NCBI GenBank assembly: GCA_005405945.1
Contig: BJHW01000001.1
Location: forward strand, 8,060,001-8,124,000
Direction: 5' to 3'
DNA: 64,000 nucleotides
From: Streptomyces violaceusniger
GTDB taxonomy: Bacteria > Actinomycetota > Actinomycetes > Streptomycetales > Streptomycetaceae
Shown piece by piece: positions 42,995 through 52,985 of this stretch. Under the pieces are notes generated by a model. That model had not been told where the DNA came from, ran no database searches, and worked only from the letters and a program-made list of their open reading frames with translations. A program made the translations under genes and the position numbers. How positions within the stretch are numbered: the first letter of the stretch is position 1; every line of letters begins with the position of its first letter.

Positions 42995-43926
42995 ATGAGC
43001 ACCGCACCACGGCTGGCCTTCCTGAAGGGGCACGGCACCGAGAACGACTTCGTCATCGTCCCCGACCTGGACGGACGCCTGGAGCTGTCCGCGGCCACCG
43101 TCGCCCGGATCTGCGACCGCCGCGCCGGTATCGGCGGTGACGGCCTGATCCGCGTCGTGCGGTCCTCGGCACACCCCGAGGCGCTGGCCATGGCCGACCA
43201 GGCCGAATGGTTCATGGACTACCGCAACAGCGATGGCAGCATCGCCGAGATGTGCGGCAACGGAGTCCGCGTCTTCGCCCGGTACCTTCAGCGCGCCGGG
43301 CTCGTCGAGGCGGGCGACCTCGCCATCGCCACCCGGGCCGGGGTGCGCCGGGCCCACATCGCCAAGGACGCCGGTGACGCCGCCCGGCCGGGCGAGGCCA
43401 CGGCCGGGTCCGACGCCCCGATCACCGTGGTGATGGGCGAGGCCACACTGCCCGGGCCCGGCCCCGACGGGGAGATCACGGTCACGGTCGGTGACCACAG
43501 CTGGCCCGCGCGCAACGTGAACATGGGCAATCCGCACGCGGTCGCCTTCGTCGACGACCTCGCCGAGGCCGGTGAACTGTTCGTGGCCCCGCCGTGCGCC
43601 CCGCGGCCGCGTACCCGCACGGCACCAACGTCGAATTCGTCGTCGACCGCGGCCCGCGCCATGTCGCGATGCGCGTGCATGAGCGCGGCTCCGGTGAGAC
43701 CCGCTCCTGCGGCACCGGCGCCTGCGCCGTGATGGTCGCCGCCGCACGCCGTGACGGGGTCGATCCGGCGGTCACCGGCCACCCCGTCACATACACCGTG
43801 GACGTCCCCGGAGGGCGGCTTGTCATCAGCGAACGGCCGGACGGTACGGTGGAGATGACCGGCCCTGCCGTGATCGTGGCCGAGGGGGAGATAGATCCCT
43901 CTTGGCTGGGCACGGACCTCGGCTGA
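42995..43926 (+). CDS. dapF: Diaminopimelate epimerase (frameshifted)
   Basis: About 310 residues; converts LL- to meso-diaminopimelate for lysine and peptidoglycan. Both catalytic cysteines are visible: AEMCGNGVRVFARY and SGETRSCGTGACAVMVAA. FLKGHGTENDFVIVPD is the substrate-binding N-terminus. The second half is in another frame; one C added to the C4 run at 43587-43590 gives VAPAVRPAAAYPHGTNVEFV. A 20-residue insert (GDAARPGEATAGSD) is slightly longer than usual. Confidence 0.93.
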
Positions 43927-44061
43927 CACTTCCCTCGAATGGGTGATCCGTTTCACTCTGGGCGAGAGCCGGTCGGCCGTGCGTGATGGGCTCGATAGCA
44001 TCAAGCACCGGCCCCGGGGAGCACCCACGCCGGTTGACGCTCGACGCCGCCGGAGGTGCCC

Positions 44062-46313
44062 ATGAGCGCAGAGGCCACCGACCAGGCCCCGTTCGGTCGC
44101 AGGCGCGGCCTCCCCCGCATCGACCTGCGCAATCTCCGCAGGTTCAGCCGGGCCGCCCTGCTGGGGTCCGCCTCCCGCGGCCGGCTGCCGGACGCGATCG
44201 AGCATGTGGCCAAGGTCCACCGCGCGCACCACCCCGGAGCCGATCTGGATGTGCTCCGCAAGGCGTATGTCCTGGCCGAGTCCTCCCACCGCGGCCAGAT
44301 GCGCAAGAGCGGTGAGCCGTACATCACCCATCCGCTGGCCGTCACGCTGATCCTCGCCGAACTGGGCGCCGAGACCACGACGTTGACCGCCTCGCTGCTC
44401 CACGACACCGTCGAGGACACGGAAGTGACCCTCGATCAGGTGGGGGAGCAGTTCGGCGAGGAGGTCCGCTATCTCGTCGACGGCGTCACCAAGTTGGAGA
44501 AGGTCGACTACGGCGCGGCGGCCGAGCCCGAGACCTTCCGCAAGATGCTCGTCGCCACCGGCAACGACGTCCGGGTGATGTCGATCAAGCTCGCCGACCG
44601 GCTGCACAACATGCGCACCCTCGGCGTGATGCGCCCCGAGAAACAGGCGCGCATCGCCAAGGTCACCCGCGATGTGCTGATCCCGCTCGCCGAGCGGCTC
44701 GGGGTCCAGGCGCTCAAGACCGAGCTCGAGGACCTGGTCTTCGCCATCCTCCACCCCGAGGAGTACGCGCGGACCCGCGAGCTCCTCCAGGCCCACGCAG
44801 GCCGCCCCGACCCGCTGGCCCAGGCCGCCGAGGACGTACGGGGCGTGCTGCACGAGGCGGGCATCACCGCCGAAGTCCTGGTCCGGCCGAGGCACTTCGT
44901 CTCCGTCCACCGGGTCGGGCTCAAGCGCGGCGAGCTGACCGGCACCGACCTCGGCCGCCTTCTCGTCCTCGTCTCCGACGACGCGGACTGCTACGCGGTC
45001 CTCGGCGAACTGCACACCTGCTTCACCCCGGTGATCTCGGAGTTCAAGGACTTCATCGCGGTCCCCAAGTTCAACCTCTACCAGTCGCTGCACACGGCCG
45101 TGGCCGGGCGCGACGGCGAGGTCACCGAAGTCCTCATCCGCACCCACCAGATGCACCGGGTCGCGGAGGCCGGAGTGATCGCCCTCGGCAATCCGTACGC
45201 CTCGACGGAGGGAGCCGACGCCCCGAGGGCGAGCGGGCCGACCCCACCCGCCCCGGCTGGCTGTCCCGGCTGCTCGACTGGCAGAGCGCGACCCCCGACC
45301 CCGACATCTTCTGGACCTCGCTCCGCGACGACCTCGCCCAGGACCGGGAGATCACCGTCTTCCGCTCCGACGGCGGGACGCTCGGCCTGCCCGCGGGCGC
45401 GAGCTGCGTGGACGCCGCGTACGCCCTGTACGGCGACGACGCGCACTCCTGTATCGGCGCCCGGGTCAACGGCCGGATCGCGACCCTGAGCACGGTGCTG
45501 CGTGACGGCGACACCCTGCAGCTGCTGATGGCGAGCGACGCCCGGGACACCGCCTCCCACGGCCCCTCGCCGGAGTGGCTCGACCACGCCCGCACCCCGG
45601 CCGCCCGGATCGCCATCAACCGCTGGCTGGCCGCCCATCCGGCGTCGCAGCACGGGCCCCGGGAGGCCGCCGAGGAGCCGGAGTCCGCCTCCGAGCTCAC
45701 CGGCCAGGAGGGGCAGGACGGCCAGGACGCACAGGACGGCCAGGACGGACAGGAGACGAAGGACGCGCAGGTCGCCCGGGGCTCGCAGGCCTCGCAGGGC
45801 GGCCAGACCGTCGCCCCCGCGCCCGGTACGGGCCGCCCCGAGGCGGGCATCGTCGTCGACCTGCCCGGCGCGACCGTACGGCTCGCCCGCTGCTGCACCC
45901 CGGTGCCGCCCGACGCGATCACCGGCTTCGCGGTGCGCGGCGGGGCCGTCACCGTGCACCGCGAGCGGTGCCCCGGAGTGGCGCGGATGACCGCGGCCGG
46001 GCGCACGGCCGTCGGGGTGCGCTGGGCGGACGAGGACGACGGAGACGGGGGCGCCGACTACCGCGTGACCCTCTTCGCGGAGGCGTTCAGCCGACCACAT
46101 CTGCTCGCGGACCTCACCGAGGCCATCGCCGCCGAGGGCGCGGAGGTGGTGGCGGCCGCCGTCGAACCGCCGCGGGAGCAGCGGGTCCGGCACACCTACA
46201 CGCTCCAGCTGCCCGACGCGGGCAGGCTGCCGACGCTGATGCGGGCCATGCGGAACGTCCCCGGGGTGTACGACGTGACGCGCGAGGGCCGCAGCATGGC
46301 CGCGGCGCGCTGA
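44062..46313 (+). CDS. rshA: RelA/SpoT homologue (RSH), hydrolase-competent (frameshifted)
   Basis: About 750 residues that resemble S. coelicolor RshA by context. An HD hydrolase domain with the HDxxED motif (LLHDTVEDTE) and SIKLADRLHNMRTL is intact. The synthetase domain keeps FIAVPKFNLYQSLHTAV but lacks the usual basic and RxxD segments, and the HW-KYK end is replaced. TGS, a Gln/Asp-rich insert (QEGQDGQDAQDGQDGQE), a zinc-finger-like CCTPVPPDAITGF and an ACT domain follow. A C missing from the C4 run at 45221-45224 splits it. GGAGG precedes ATG 44062. Confidence 0.88.
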
Positions 46314-46450
46314 CCGGCGGTCGCGCTCCTGAGCGGCACGCTGCTGACCACCGTCGGGCCGTCCGCATTCGTTCGGCTGTCTGAACTCCTTCGGGTGGAT
46401 CAAGGCCGGGAGCGACTGCGCGGGCGCCGGGGCGCTGGTAGCCGTAGGGC

Positions 46451-48030
46451 ATGACGCTTTCTTCGGGGCGCCGCCCCAGGCCGCCGCGCACCGGGCGCCG
46501 CAGGACCGCGCCGGTGGCCGTCGCCATGGCCGCCGTCTTCCTCGCGGTCGGCCCCTCCTCCGCAGCGGGGCCGGTGTCCCCCGCGCACCCGAGTCCCCTG
46601 GGCATCGGCGACTCCCTCTTCCCGCAGCTCGGCAACCCTGGGTACGACGTCACGGCGTACGACATCGCGTTCGCCTACCACCGTCAGGACCGCCCGCTCG
46701 ACGCCGTCACCACCATCGACGCCCGCGCGACCGCCCCGCTGCGCACCCTCAACCTCGACTTCACCCAGGGCGTCGTGGACTCGGTGCGGGTCGACGGAGC
46801 GCGGGCCCGGTTCGCGACCGCCGGTGAGGACCTGGTGATCACCCCGTCCGCCCCCTCCGTAAGGGCGCCGCCTTCCGGGTCACCGTCCGCCACACCAGCG
46901 ATCCGCGGAGCGGCACGAACGGCGGCTGGGTCCGCACCAGCGACGGGCTGGCCATGGCCAACCAGGCCAACGCCGCCCACCGGGTCTTCCCGTGCAACGA
47001 CCACCCCGCCGACAAGGCCCGCTTCACCTTCCGGATCACCGCTCCGAAGAGCCTTACGGTCGTCGCGGGCGGGCTGCCCGGACAGCGCGTCCGCAAGGGA
47101 TCGCGGACCACCTGGACGTACCGCCTCGCCCACCCCATGGCCACCGAGCTGGCGCAGATCTCGATCGGCCGCTCCGCCGTGCCGCGCCGCACCGGGCCCC
47201 ATGGGCTGCCGGTGCGCGACGTCGTCCCCACGGCGGACCGCGCCCGGCTGGAGAAGTGGCTCGCGCGCACCCCCGGGCAGCTGGCCTGGATGGAGAAGAA
47301 GGCCGGACGCTACCCCTTCGAGACCTACGGTGTGCTGATCGCCCACGCCACCACCGGCTTCGAGCTGGAGACCCAGACGCTCTCCCTCTTCGAGCGCGAT
47401 CTGTTCACCAGCGATCAGCTGCCCCGGTGGTACATCGAGTCGATCATGGTGCATGAGCTGGCGCACCAGTGGTTCGGCGACAGCGTCAGCCCGCGCCGCT
47501 GGTCCGATCTGTGGCTCAACGAGGGCCATGCCACCTGGTACGAGGCGCTGTACGCCGATGAGCGCGGTAAGGCGAGCCTGGAGCGGCGGATGCGCAAGGC
47601 GTACGCGCAGTCCGACGCCTGGCGGGCCGAGGGAGGGCCGCCCGCGGCCCCCGCGGCCGCCGACCCCGGCCAGCCGATCGGCATCTTCCGCCCGGTGGTC
47701 TACGACGGCAGCGCGCTGGTGCTGTACGCGCTGCGGCAGCGGATCGGCCGGGCCGCCTTCGAGCGGCTGGAGCGGCAGTGGGTGCTCCGCCACCGCGACG
47801 GTGTGGCCTCGACCGCCGACTTCGTCCGGTTGGCCTCCACCGTGGCGGGGCGTGATCTGAGCGGATTCCTCCATCCGTGGCTGTACGGCAGGAAGACGCC
47901 GCCGATGCCGGGGCACCCCGACTGGAAGCAGTCGGAGAAGGAGACCACGAAGGGCGCCGCGCTGCCCGGCGCGCGGGCGGGGCGGCACGCGGTACGTTAC
48001 TCGGTGCCATGGGCCGTGAAACCCGGGTGA
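46451..48030 (+). CDS. Secreted M1-family metallopeptidase (frameshifted)
   Basis: About 526 residues with an N-terminal signal peptide (RRRTAPVAVAMAAVFLAVG, then AA-rich cleavage region). Zinc site HELAHQW plus Glu in WLNEGHATW (HExxH-18-E) and the upstream ETQTLSLF segment mark an M1 aminopeptidase-like enzyme. The C-terminal domain is shorter than in PepN. One C added to the C5 run at 46851-46855 joins signal and catalytic parts. Substrate unknown. Confidence 0.88.
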
Positions 48031-48151
48031 CGCCCCGCCCGCCGCGTGGGACCATCAAGGGTCGGCGTTCGCGACCGGCCCCCGCGGGGGAATCCCGCGG
48101 GCCCGCCACGCGTTGTCGACAGTGACGGTATTCCACGACGTAAGGATTCCT

Positions 48152-49653
48152 TTGACCCACTCCTCTTCCCTTCCGCAGGACCGGCAGCGCCTCGCCGAGA
48201 GCCTTCGGGCCGACGCCCTGATGGAAGAGGACGTCGCCTGGAGTCACGAGATCGACGAGGAGCGTGACGGCGACCAGTACGACCGCTCCGACCGCGCCGC
48301 GCTGCGGCGTGTGGTGGGGCTGTCCACCGAGCTCGAGGACGTCACCGAGGTCGAGTACCGGCAGCTGCGCCTGGAGCGTGTGGTGCTCGTCGGCGTATGG
48401 ACCTCCGGCACCGTCCGGGACGCGGAGAACTCCCTGGCGGAGCTCGCCGCGCTCGCCGAGACCGCCGGTGCGCTGGTGCTCGACGGCGTGATCCAGCGGC
48501 GCAACAAGCCGGATCCCGCCACCTACATCGGCTCCGGCAAGGCCGAGGAACTGCGTGACATCGTGGTCGAGTCCGGCGCCGACACCGTGGTCTGCGACGG
48601 TGAGCTGAGCCCCGGACAGCTGATCCACCTCGAGGACGTCGTCAAGGTCAAGGTGGTCGACCGGACCGCCCTGATCCTCGACATCTTCGCCCAGCACGCC
48701 AAGTCCCGAGAGGGCAAGGCGCAGGTCTCGCTCGCCCAGATGCAGTACATGCTGCCGCGGCTGCGAGGCTGGGGTCAGTCGCTGTCCCGCCAGATGGGTG
48801 GCGGTGGCTCCGGATCCTCGGGCGGCGGTATGGCCACTCGTGGTCCCGGTGAGACCAAGATCGAGACGGACCGGCGCCGCATCCGCGAGAAGATGGCGAA
48901 GATGCGCCGCGAGATCGCCGAGATGAAGACCGGCCGCGACATCAAGCGGCAGGAGCGCCGGCGTCACAAGGTCCCCTCGGTCGCCATCGCCGGATACACC
49001 AACGCGGGCAAGTCCTCGCTGCTCAACCGGCTCACCGGTGCCGGTGTCCTGGTGGAGAACGCGCTGTTCGCCACCCTCGACCCGACCGTGCGCCGGGCCG
49101 AGACCCCCAGCGGGCGGCTCTACACGCTGGCGGACACCGTCGGGTTCGTCCGGCATCTGCCGCACCACCTGGTGGAGGCGTTCCGTTCCACGATGGAGGA
49201 GGTCGGCGACGCCGATCTGATCCTCCATGTGGTGGACGGCTCGCATCCGGCGCCGGAGGAGCAGCTGGCCGCCGTACGCGAGGTGATCCGCGATGTCGGC
49301 GCGGTCGACGTGCCCGAGATCGTCGTGATCAACAAGGCGGACATGGCCGATCCGCTCGTCGTGCAGCGGCTGCTGCGCATGGAGCGGCGCGCCATGGCGG
49401 TGTCGGCCCGCAGTGGGCTGGGCATCGACGAGCTGCTCGCGGTGATCGACGAGGAGCTGCCCCGGCCCCAGGTCGAGATCGAGGTGCTGCTGCCGTACAC
49501 CCACGGCAAGCTCGTCGCGCGCACCCACGCCGAGGGCGAGGTGCTCTCCGAGGAGCACACCCCGAGGGCACGCTGCTCAAGGCGCGCGTGCACGAGGAGC
49601 TCGCGGCGGAGCTTCGGCGCTTCATCCCGGCCGCGGCCGCCGGACAGCGCTAG
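48152..49653 (+). CDS. hflX: Ribosome-associated GTPase HflX (frameshifted)
   Basis: About 500 residues. HflX N-terminal domain (RRNKPDPATYIGSGKAEEL, VVCDGELSPGQ), glycine-rich linker (QMGGGGSGSSGGGMATRGPGETKIE) and GTPase motifs G1 GYTNAGKSS, G3 DTVGF, G4 NKAD. It splits stalled ribosomes. The last 35 residues (KARVHEELAAELRRFIP) need one C added to the C4 run at 49560-49563. TTG 48152 has AAGGA 5 nt upstream and gives a normal N-terminus; GTG 48113 or 48119 are alternatives. Confidence 0.92.
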
Positions 49654-49695
49654 GTCACACCAGCCGCACCGCGTCGGCCACGACACCTACACGAC

Positions 49696-49731
49696 GAGGG
49701 CCCGCCCCCGGAAATCCGGGGGCGGGCCCTC
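49696..49731. terminator. Bidirectional terminator between hflX and the protease gene
   Basis: Perfect 16-bp arms GAGGGCCCGCCCCCGG / CCGGGGGCGGGCCCTC with an AAAT loop between two convergent genes. Confidence 0.92.
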
Positions 49732-49774
49732 GCCATGGGATGGACGGCCGCCTGACGGCTACCGGCTCAGCCGG

Positions 49775-50953
49775 TCACTGGTTCGCGAACTTCTTGCTGA
49801 CCGCGCTGTAGACGCCCTTCGCCTCGGGGCCCAGGTGGGGGCCCGCCAGCCAGGTCGCGTTGGACGGGCCGATCGAGGTGTTGGACACCAGCGCCGGCTT
49901 GCCGTCCGCACCGTTGGCGACCCAGCCACCGCCGGAGGAGCCCGCGGTCATGGTGCAGCCGATGCGGTACATCGTCGGCTGCTTGGCGTCCAGGGAGAGC
50001 CGGCCCGGCTTGTCCGCGCACTGGTTCATCTTCTGGCCGTCGAACGGCGGGGCGGCCGGGTAGCCGGTGGCCGTGATCTCGTCGATGGACTTCACCGCCG
50101 GGGCGTTGAAGTCGACCGGCAGCGCGCCGCCCACCGTCTCCTCGAGCGACTTGCCGCCGCTGACCTCCGGCTTCACATGCATCACCGCGAAGTCGTACGG
50201 AGCGCCCTTGCCGCCCACGGCCGCGCCGTTGTCGATCCACTGCGAGGAGGTCTGCGCCCAGTCGGCCCACCAGACGCCCTTGGGAGCCAGCTCCTCCTTG
50301 GTGGCGTTCTCCAGCTCCGCCTGCGACTTGCCCGCGTCGTTGTAGGAGGGCACGAACATCAGGTTCTTGTACCAGCCGCCGCCCTTGCCCGCGTGGACGC
50401 AGTGGCCCGCCGTCCACACCAGGTTGGACTTGCCGGGGTGCGCCGGGTCCTCGACCACGGTCGCGGAACAGACCATCGAACCCTCGGGCCCGTCGAAGAA
50501 GACCTTGCCCGCGTAGGGGACGTTGGAGCTGTACGGGCTGGCGACCTCCTTGGCCGGGACGGGCTGCGGATCGGGGTCGGTCACACCCTGGTCGTCCGCG
50601 ATGTCGCTGTCGTCCACCGGCTTGTCGGGCTCCTGCGCCTCGCGCATCCGATCCGGCTTCCACAGGCCCTTGATGATCGGGTTGATGAAGTCACCGGCCT
50701 CGCGCAGCCAGTCGTCCTTGTCCCACTTGTTCCAGGCACCGTTCTTCCACTGGTCCAGATCGATGCCGAGGTTCTTCAACTTGTCGTTGAGGTTGTCGGG
50801 CAGCTTGATGTCGCCCACGCCCTGCTGCTCCGACGACGCGGTCGGCTTGGCGTCGGTGTTGTCGTCCGAGGAGCCGCACGCGGTGGCGGTGAGCGCCAGA
50901 ACCGAGGCTATGGCGGCCACGGCCAGTGCGGGTCGGCGGCGGTTGGATGGCAT
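49775..50953 (-). CDS. Trypsin-like serine protease lipoprotein
   Basis: 392 residues. Signal peptide ending LALTATAC (lipobox Cys 26) anchors it outside the membrane. A disordered Asp/Pro-rich region precedes a chymotrypsin-fold domain with His in VWTAGHCV, Asp in YDFAVMHV and Ser in TAGSSGGGWV, so the triad is complete. V8-like/glutamyl-endopeptidase branch by pattern. ATG 50953 is followed by basic residues RRRPALAVAA. Target unknown. Confidence 0.9.
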   Translation of the reverse strand: MPSNRRRPALAVAAIASVLALTATACGSSDDNTDAKPTASSEQQGVGDIKLPDNLNDKLKNLGIDLDQWKNGAWNKWDKDDWLREAGDFINPIIKGLWKPDRMREAQEPDKPVDDSDIADDQGVTDPDPQPVPAKEVASPYSSNVPYAGKVFFDGPEGSMVCSATVVEDPAHPGKSNLVWTAGHCVHAGKGGGWYKNLMFVPSYNDAGKSQAELENATKEELAPKGVWWADWAQTSSQWIDNGAAVGGKGAPYDFAVMHVKPEVSGGKSLEETVGGALPVDFNAPAVKSIDEITATGYPAAPPFDGQKMNQCADKPGRLSLDAKQPTMYRIGCTMTAGSSGGGWVANGADGKPALVSNTSIGPSNATWLAGPHLGPEAKGVYSAVSKKFANQ

Positions 50954-51188
50954 GGGCGGGACTCCCCTGAGGTTCTGAGCTGCTCTACGGCCTGTGTGGA
51001 ATTGTCATGCACCGCCCCGGCAATGGGGTGGTATCCCACTATGCCGGTGCCGCCTACGACGGCTGCGAGCGGGTCCTTGGTTCCCGGCCGCAAGGATCTT
51101 TGCCCAGCCCGTGATCCAGAGCGCCACGCGTCGTTGGTACGTACGGGGGACAGCCGGAGGGTGTTCAGCAGCAGGAGGACCGAGACGC

Positions 51189-52918
51189 GTGGCCGTGACC
51201 CAGCTCCCGCCGATGGCCCTGGCCGCCGTCTCCGACGACGGCGGCGCCGCCCAGGGCATTCTGCGGCGCCAGGCGCTGCGTGAGTCCGCCGCCCGCACCT
51301 ACGCCCGGGCGCTGCCCATCGTTCCGGTGCGCGCCCGGGGGATGACGGTCGAAGGGGCAGACGGCCGCCGCTACCTCGACTGTCTCTCCGGGGCCGGGGC
51401 GCTGACCCTGGGGCACAACCACCCGGTGGTGCTGGACGCGATCCGGGCCGTCCTGGACGGGGAGGCGCCGCTGCAGGTCCTGGACCTGGCCACCCCGGTC
51501 AAGGACGCCTTCACGGACGAGCTGTTCGCTACCCTGCCGCCCGGACTCGCCGCCCACGCGCGGGTGCAGTTCTGCGGACCGGCGGGCACGGACGCGGTCG
51601 AGGCCGCGCTCAAGCTGGTGCGGACCGCCACCGGGCGCGGCGGCCTGCTCGCCTTCTCCGGTGCCTACCACGGCATGACGGCCGGAGCCCTGGCTGCCTC
51701 CGGCGGCGCCCCGTCGTCCGGGGTGACCCGGCTGCCCTTCCCGTACGACTACCGCTGCCCCTTCGGGGTCGGCGGGGCGCACGGTGCCGAACTCTCCGCG
51801 CGCTGGATCGAGAAGCTGCTCGACGACCCGAAGGGCGGGGTGCCCGACCCGGCCGGGATGATCCTCGAACCGGTGCAGGGCGAGGGCGGGGTGATCCCGG
51901 CCCCGGACGGCTGGCTGCGCCGGATGCGCGACATCACCGCGGCCCGCTCCATCCCGCTCATCGCGGACGAGGTCCAGACCGGCGTCGGACGCACCGGGGC
52001 CTTCTGGGCGGTCGACCACAGCGGGGTGGTGCCCGATGTGATGGTGCTGTCGAAGGCCATCGGCGGTGGCCTGCCGCTGGCCGTCGTGGTCTACCGCGAG
52101 GACCTCGACGTCTGGCCCCCCGGAGCCCACGCGGGAACCTTCCGCGGCAACCAACTGGCCATGGCCGCGGGTGCCGCGACCCTCGCCTACGTCCGCGAGA
52201 ACAACCTCGCCGAGCACGCGGCAACCGTCGGCACCCGGATGCTGGACCGGCTACGCCAATTCGCCACCGGGCGCCGGTGGATCGGAGACGTACGCGGCCG
52301 CGGTCTCATGATCGGCGTGGAGCTGGTGGACCCGGAGACTGGGCCTACAGGGGAGGCCGGGAACGCACCGTCGGCCCGGCACGCCGCGGGCGCCGGGTAT
52401 GCCGCGGGCGCCGGGTATGCCGCGAGGGCTGGGTGTGCCGCGGGGGCTGGGTGTGCCGCGAGGGCTGGGCCCGCAACGAACGCCGACCGGGAGGGAACCC
52501 GGGCTGCGCATCCCCGTACCAGACACCCCCGAGCGAGGCGGTCCCCCGCGAGATGACTCGCCGCGCGGGAGCCCGGCGGGCGGGCGCTCAGGGCGAGGGT
52601 GCGGGCGGGGCGTTGGGCGGGGGAGCCCCGTACGCCGGTGCCACGCGTACGGCGGCTCCGTCCGCCGATCCCGCGCTCGCGGTGGCCGTTCAGCAGGAGT
52701 GCCTGCGGCGCGGGCTCATCGTCGAACTCGGCGGACGCCACAGCGCGGTGATCCGCCTTCTCCCTCCACTCACCATCACCGATGAGCAGGCAGAGGCCGT
52801 CCTGGACCGGCTCACCGACGCCCTGGACGCGGCGATCCGCACCGCCGGAACCCGCTCCCGCGAACTCCCTCCCACCGCTGCCCCGTTCGCCCCGCCGCTC
52901 ACCGGAGACCACCGGTGA
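51189..52918 (+). CDS. Diaminobutyrate-2-oxoglutarate aminotransferase (repeat insert, frameshifted)
   Basis: Class III PLP aminotransferase of the DABA-AT (RhbA/Dat) type, making L-2,4-diaminobutyrate from aspartate semialdehyde. Segments: GAGALTLGHNHP, FCGPAGTDAVEAALKL, GAYHGMTAGALAASG, EPVQGEGGVIPA, DEVQTGVGRTG, and PLP Lys in VMVLSKAIGGGLPLAVVVY. After GRGLMIGVELVDPE about 110 extra residues with AAGAGY-type repeats intervene before the normal end (VQQECLRRGLIVELGGRHSAVIRLLPPL) in another frame. The C5 run at 52526-52530 is the likeliest break. GTG 51189 follows AGGAGG. First gene of a siderophore-like cluster. Confidence 0.85.
52383..52472. repeat. Five 18-bp tandem repeats inside the aminotransferase gene
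   Basis: Units at 52383, 52401, 52419, 52437 and 52455 of the form GCCGCGRGSGCYGGGTRT, each encoding AA(G/R)AG(Y/C/P). Two are identical. The array keeps the reading frame. Confidence 0.85.
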
Positions 52919-52985
52919 CGCGTCCCGCACCGTATGACCGCATCGCCATCGCACCACCGAAGGAGGCAGGCGCCGGGCCCAGGAC

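Noticed and set aside
50954..51188. Iron box (DmdR/IdeR site) before the siderophore-like cluster
   Set aside because: No TTAGGTTAGGCTAACC-like sequence was found by eye; only a strong ribosome site is visible.
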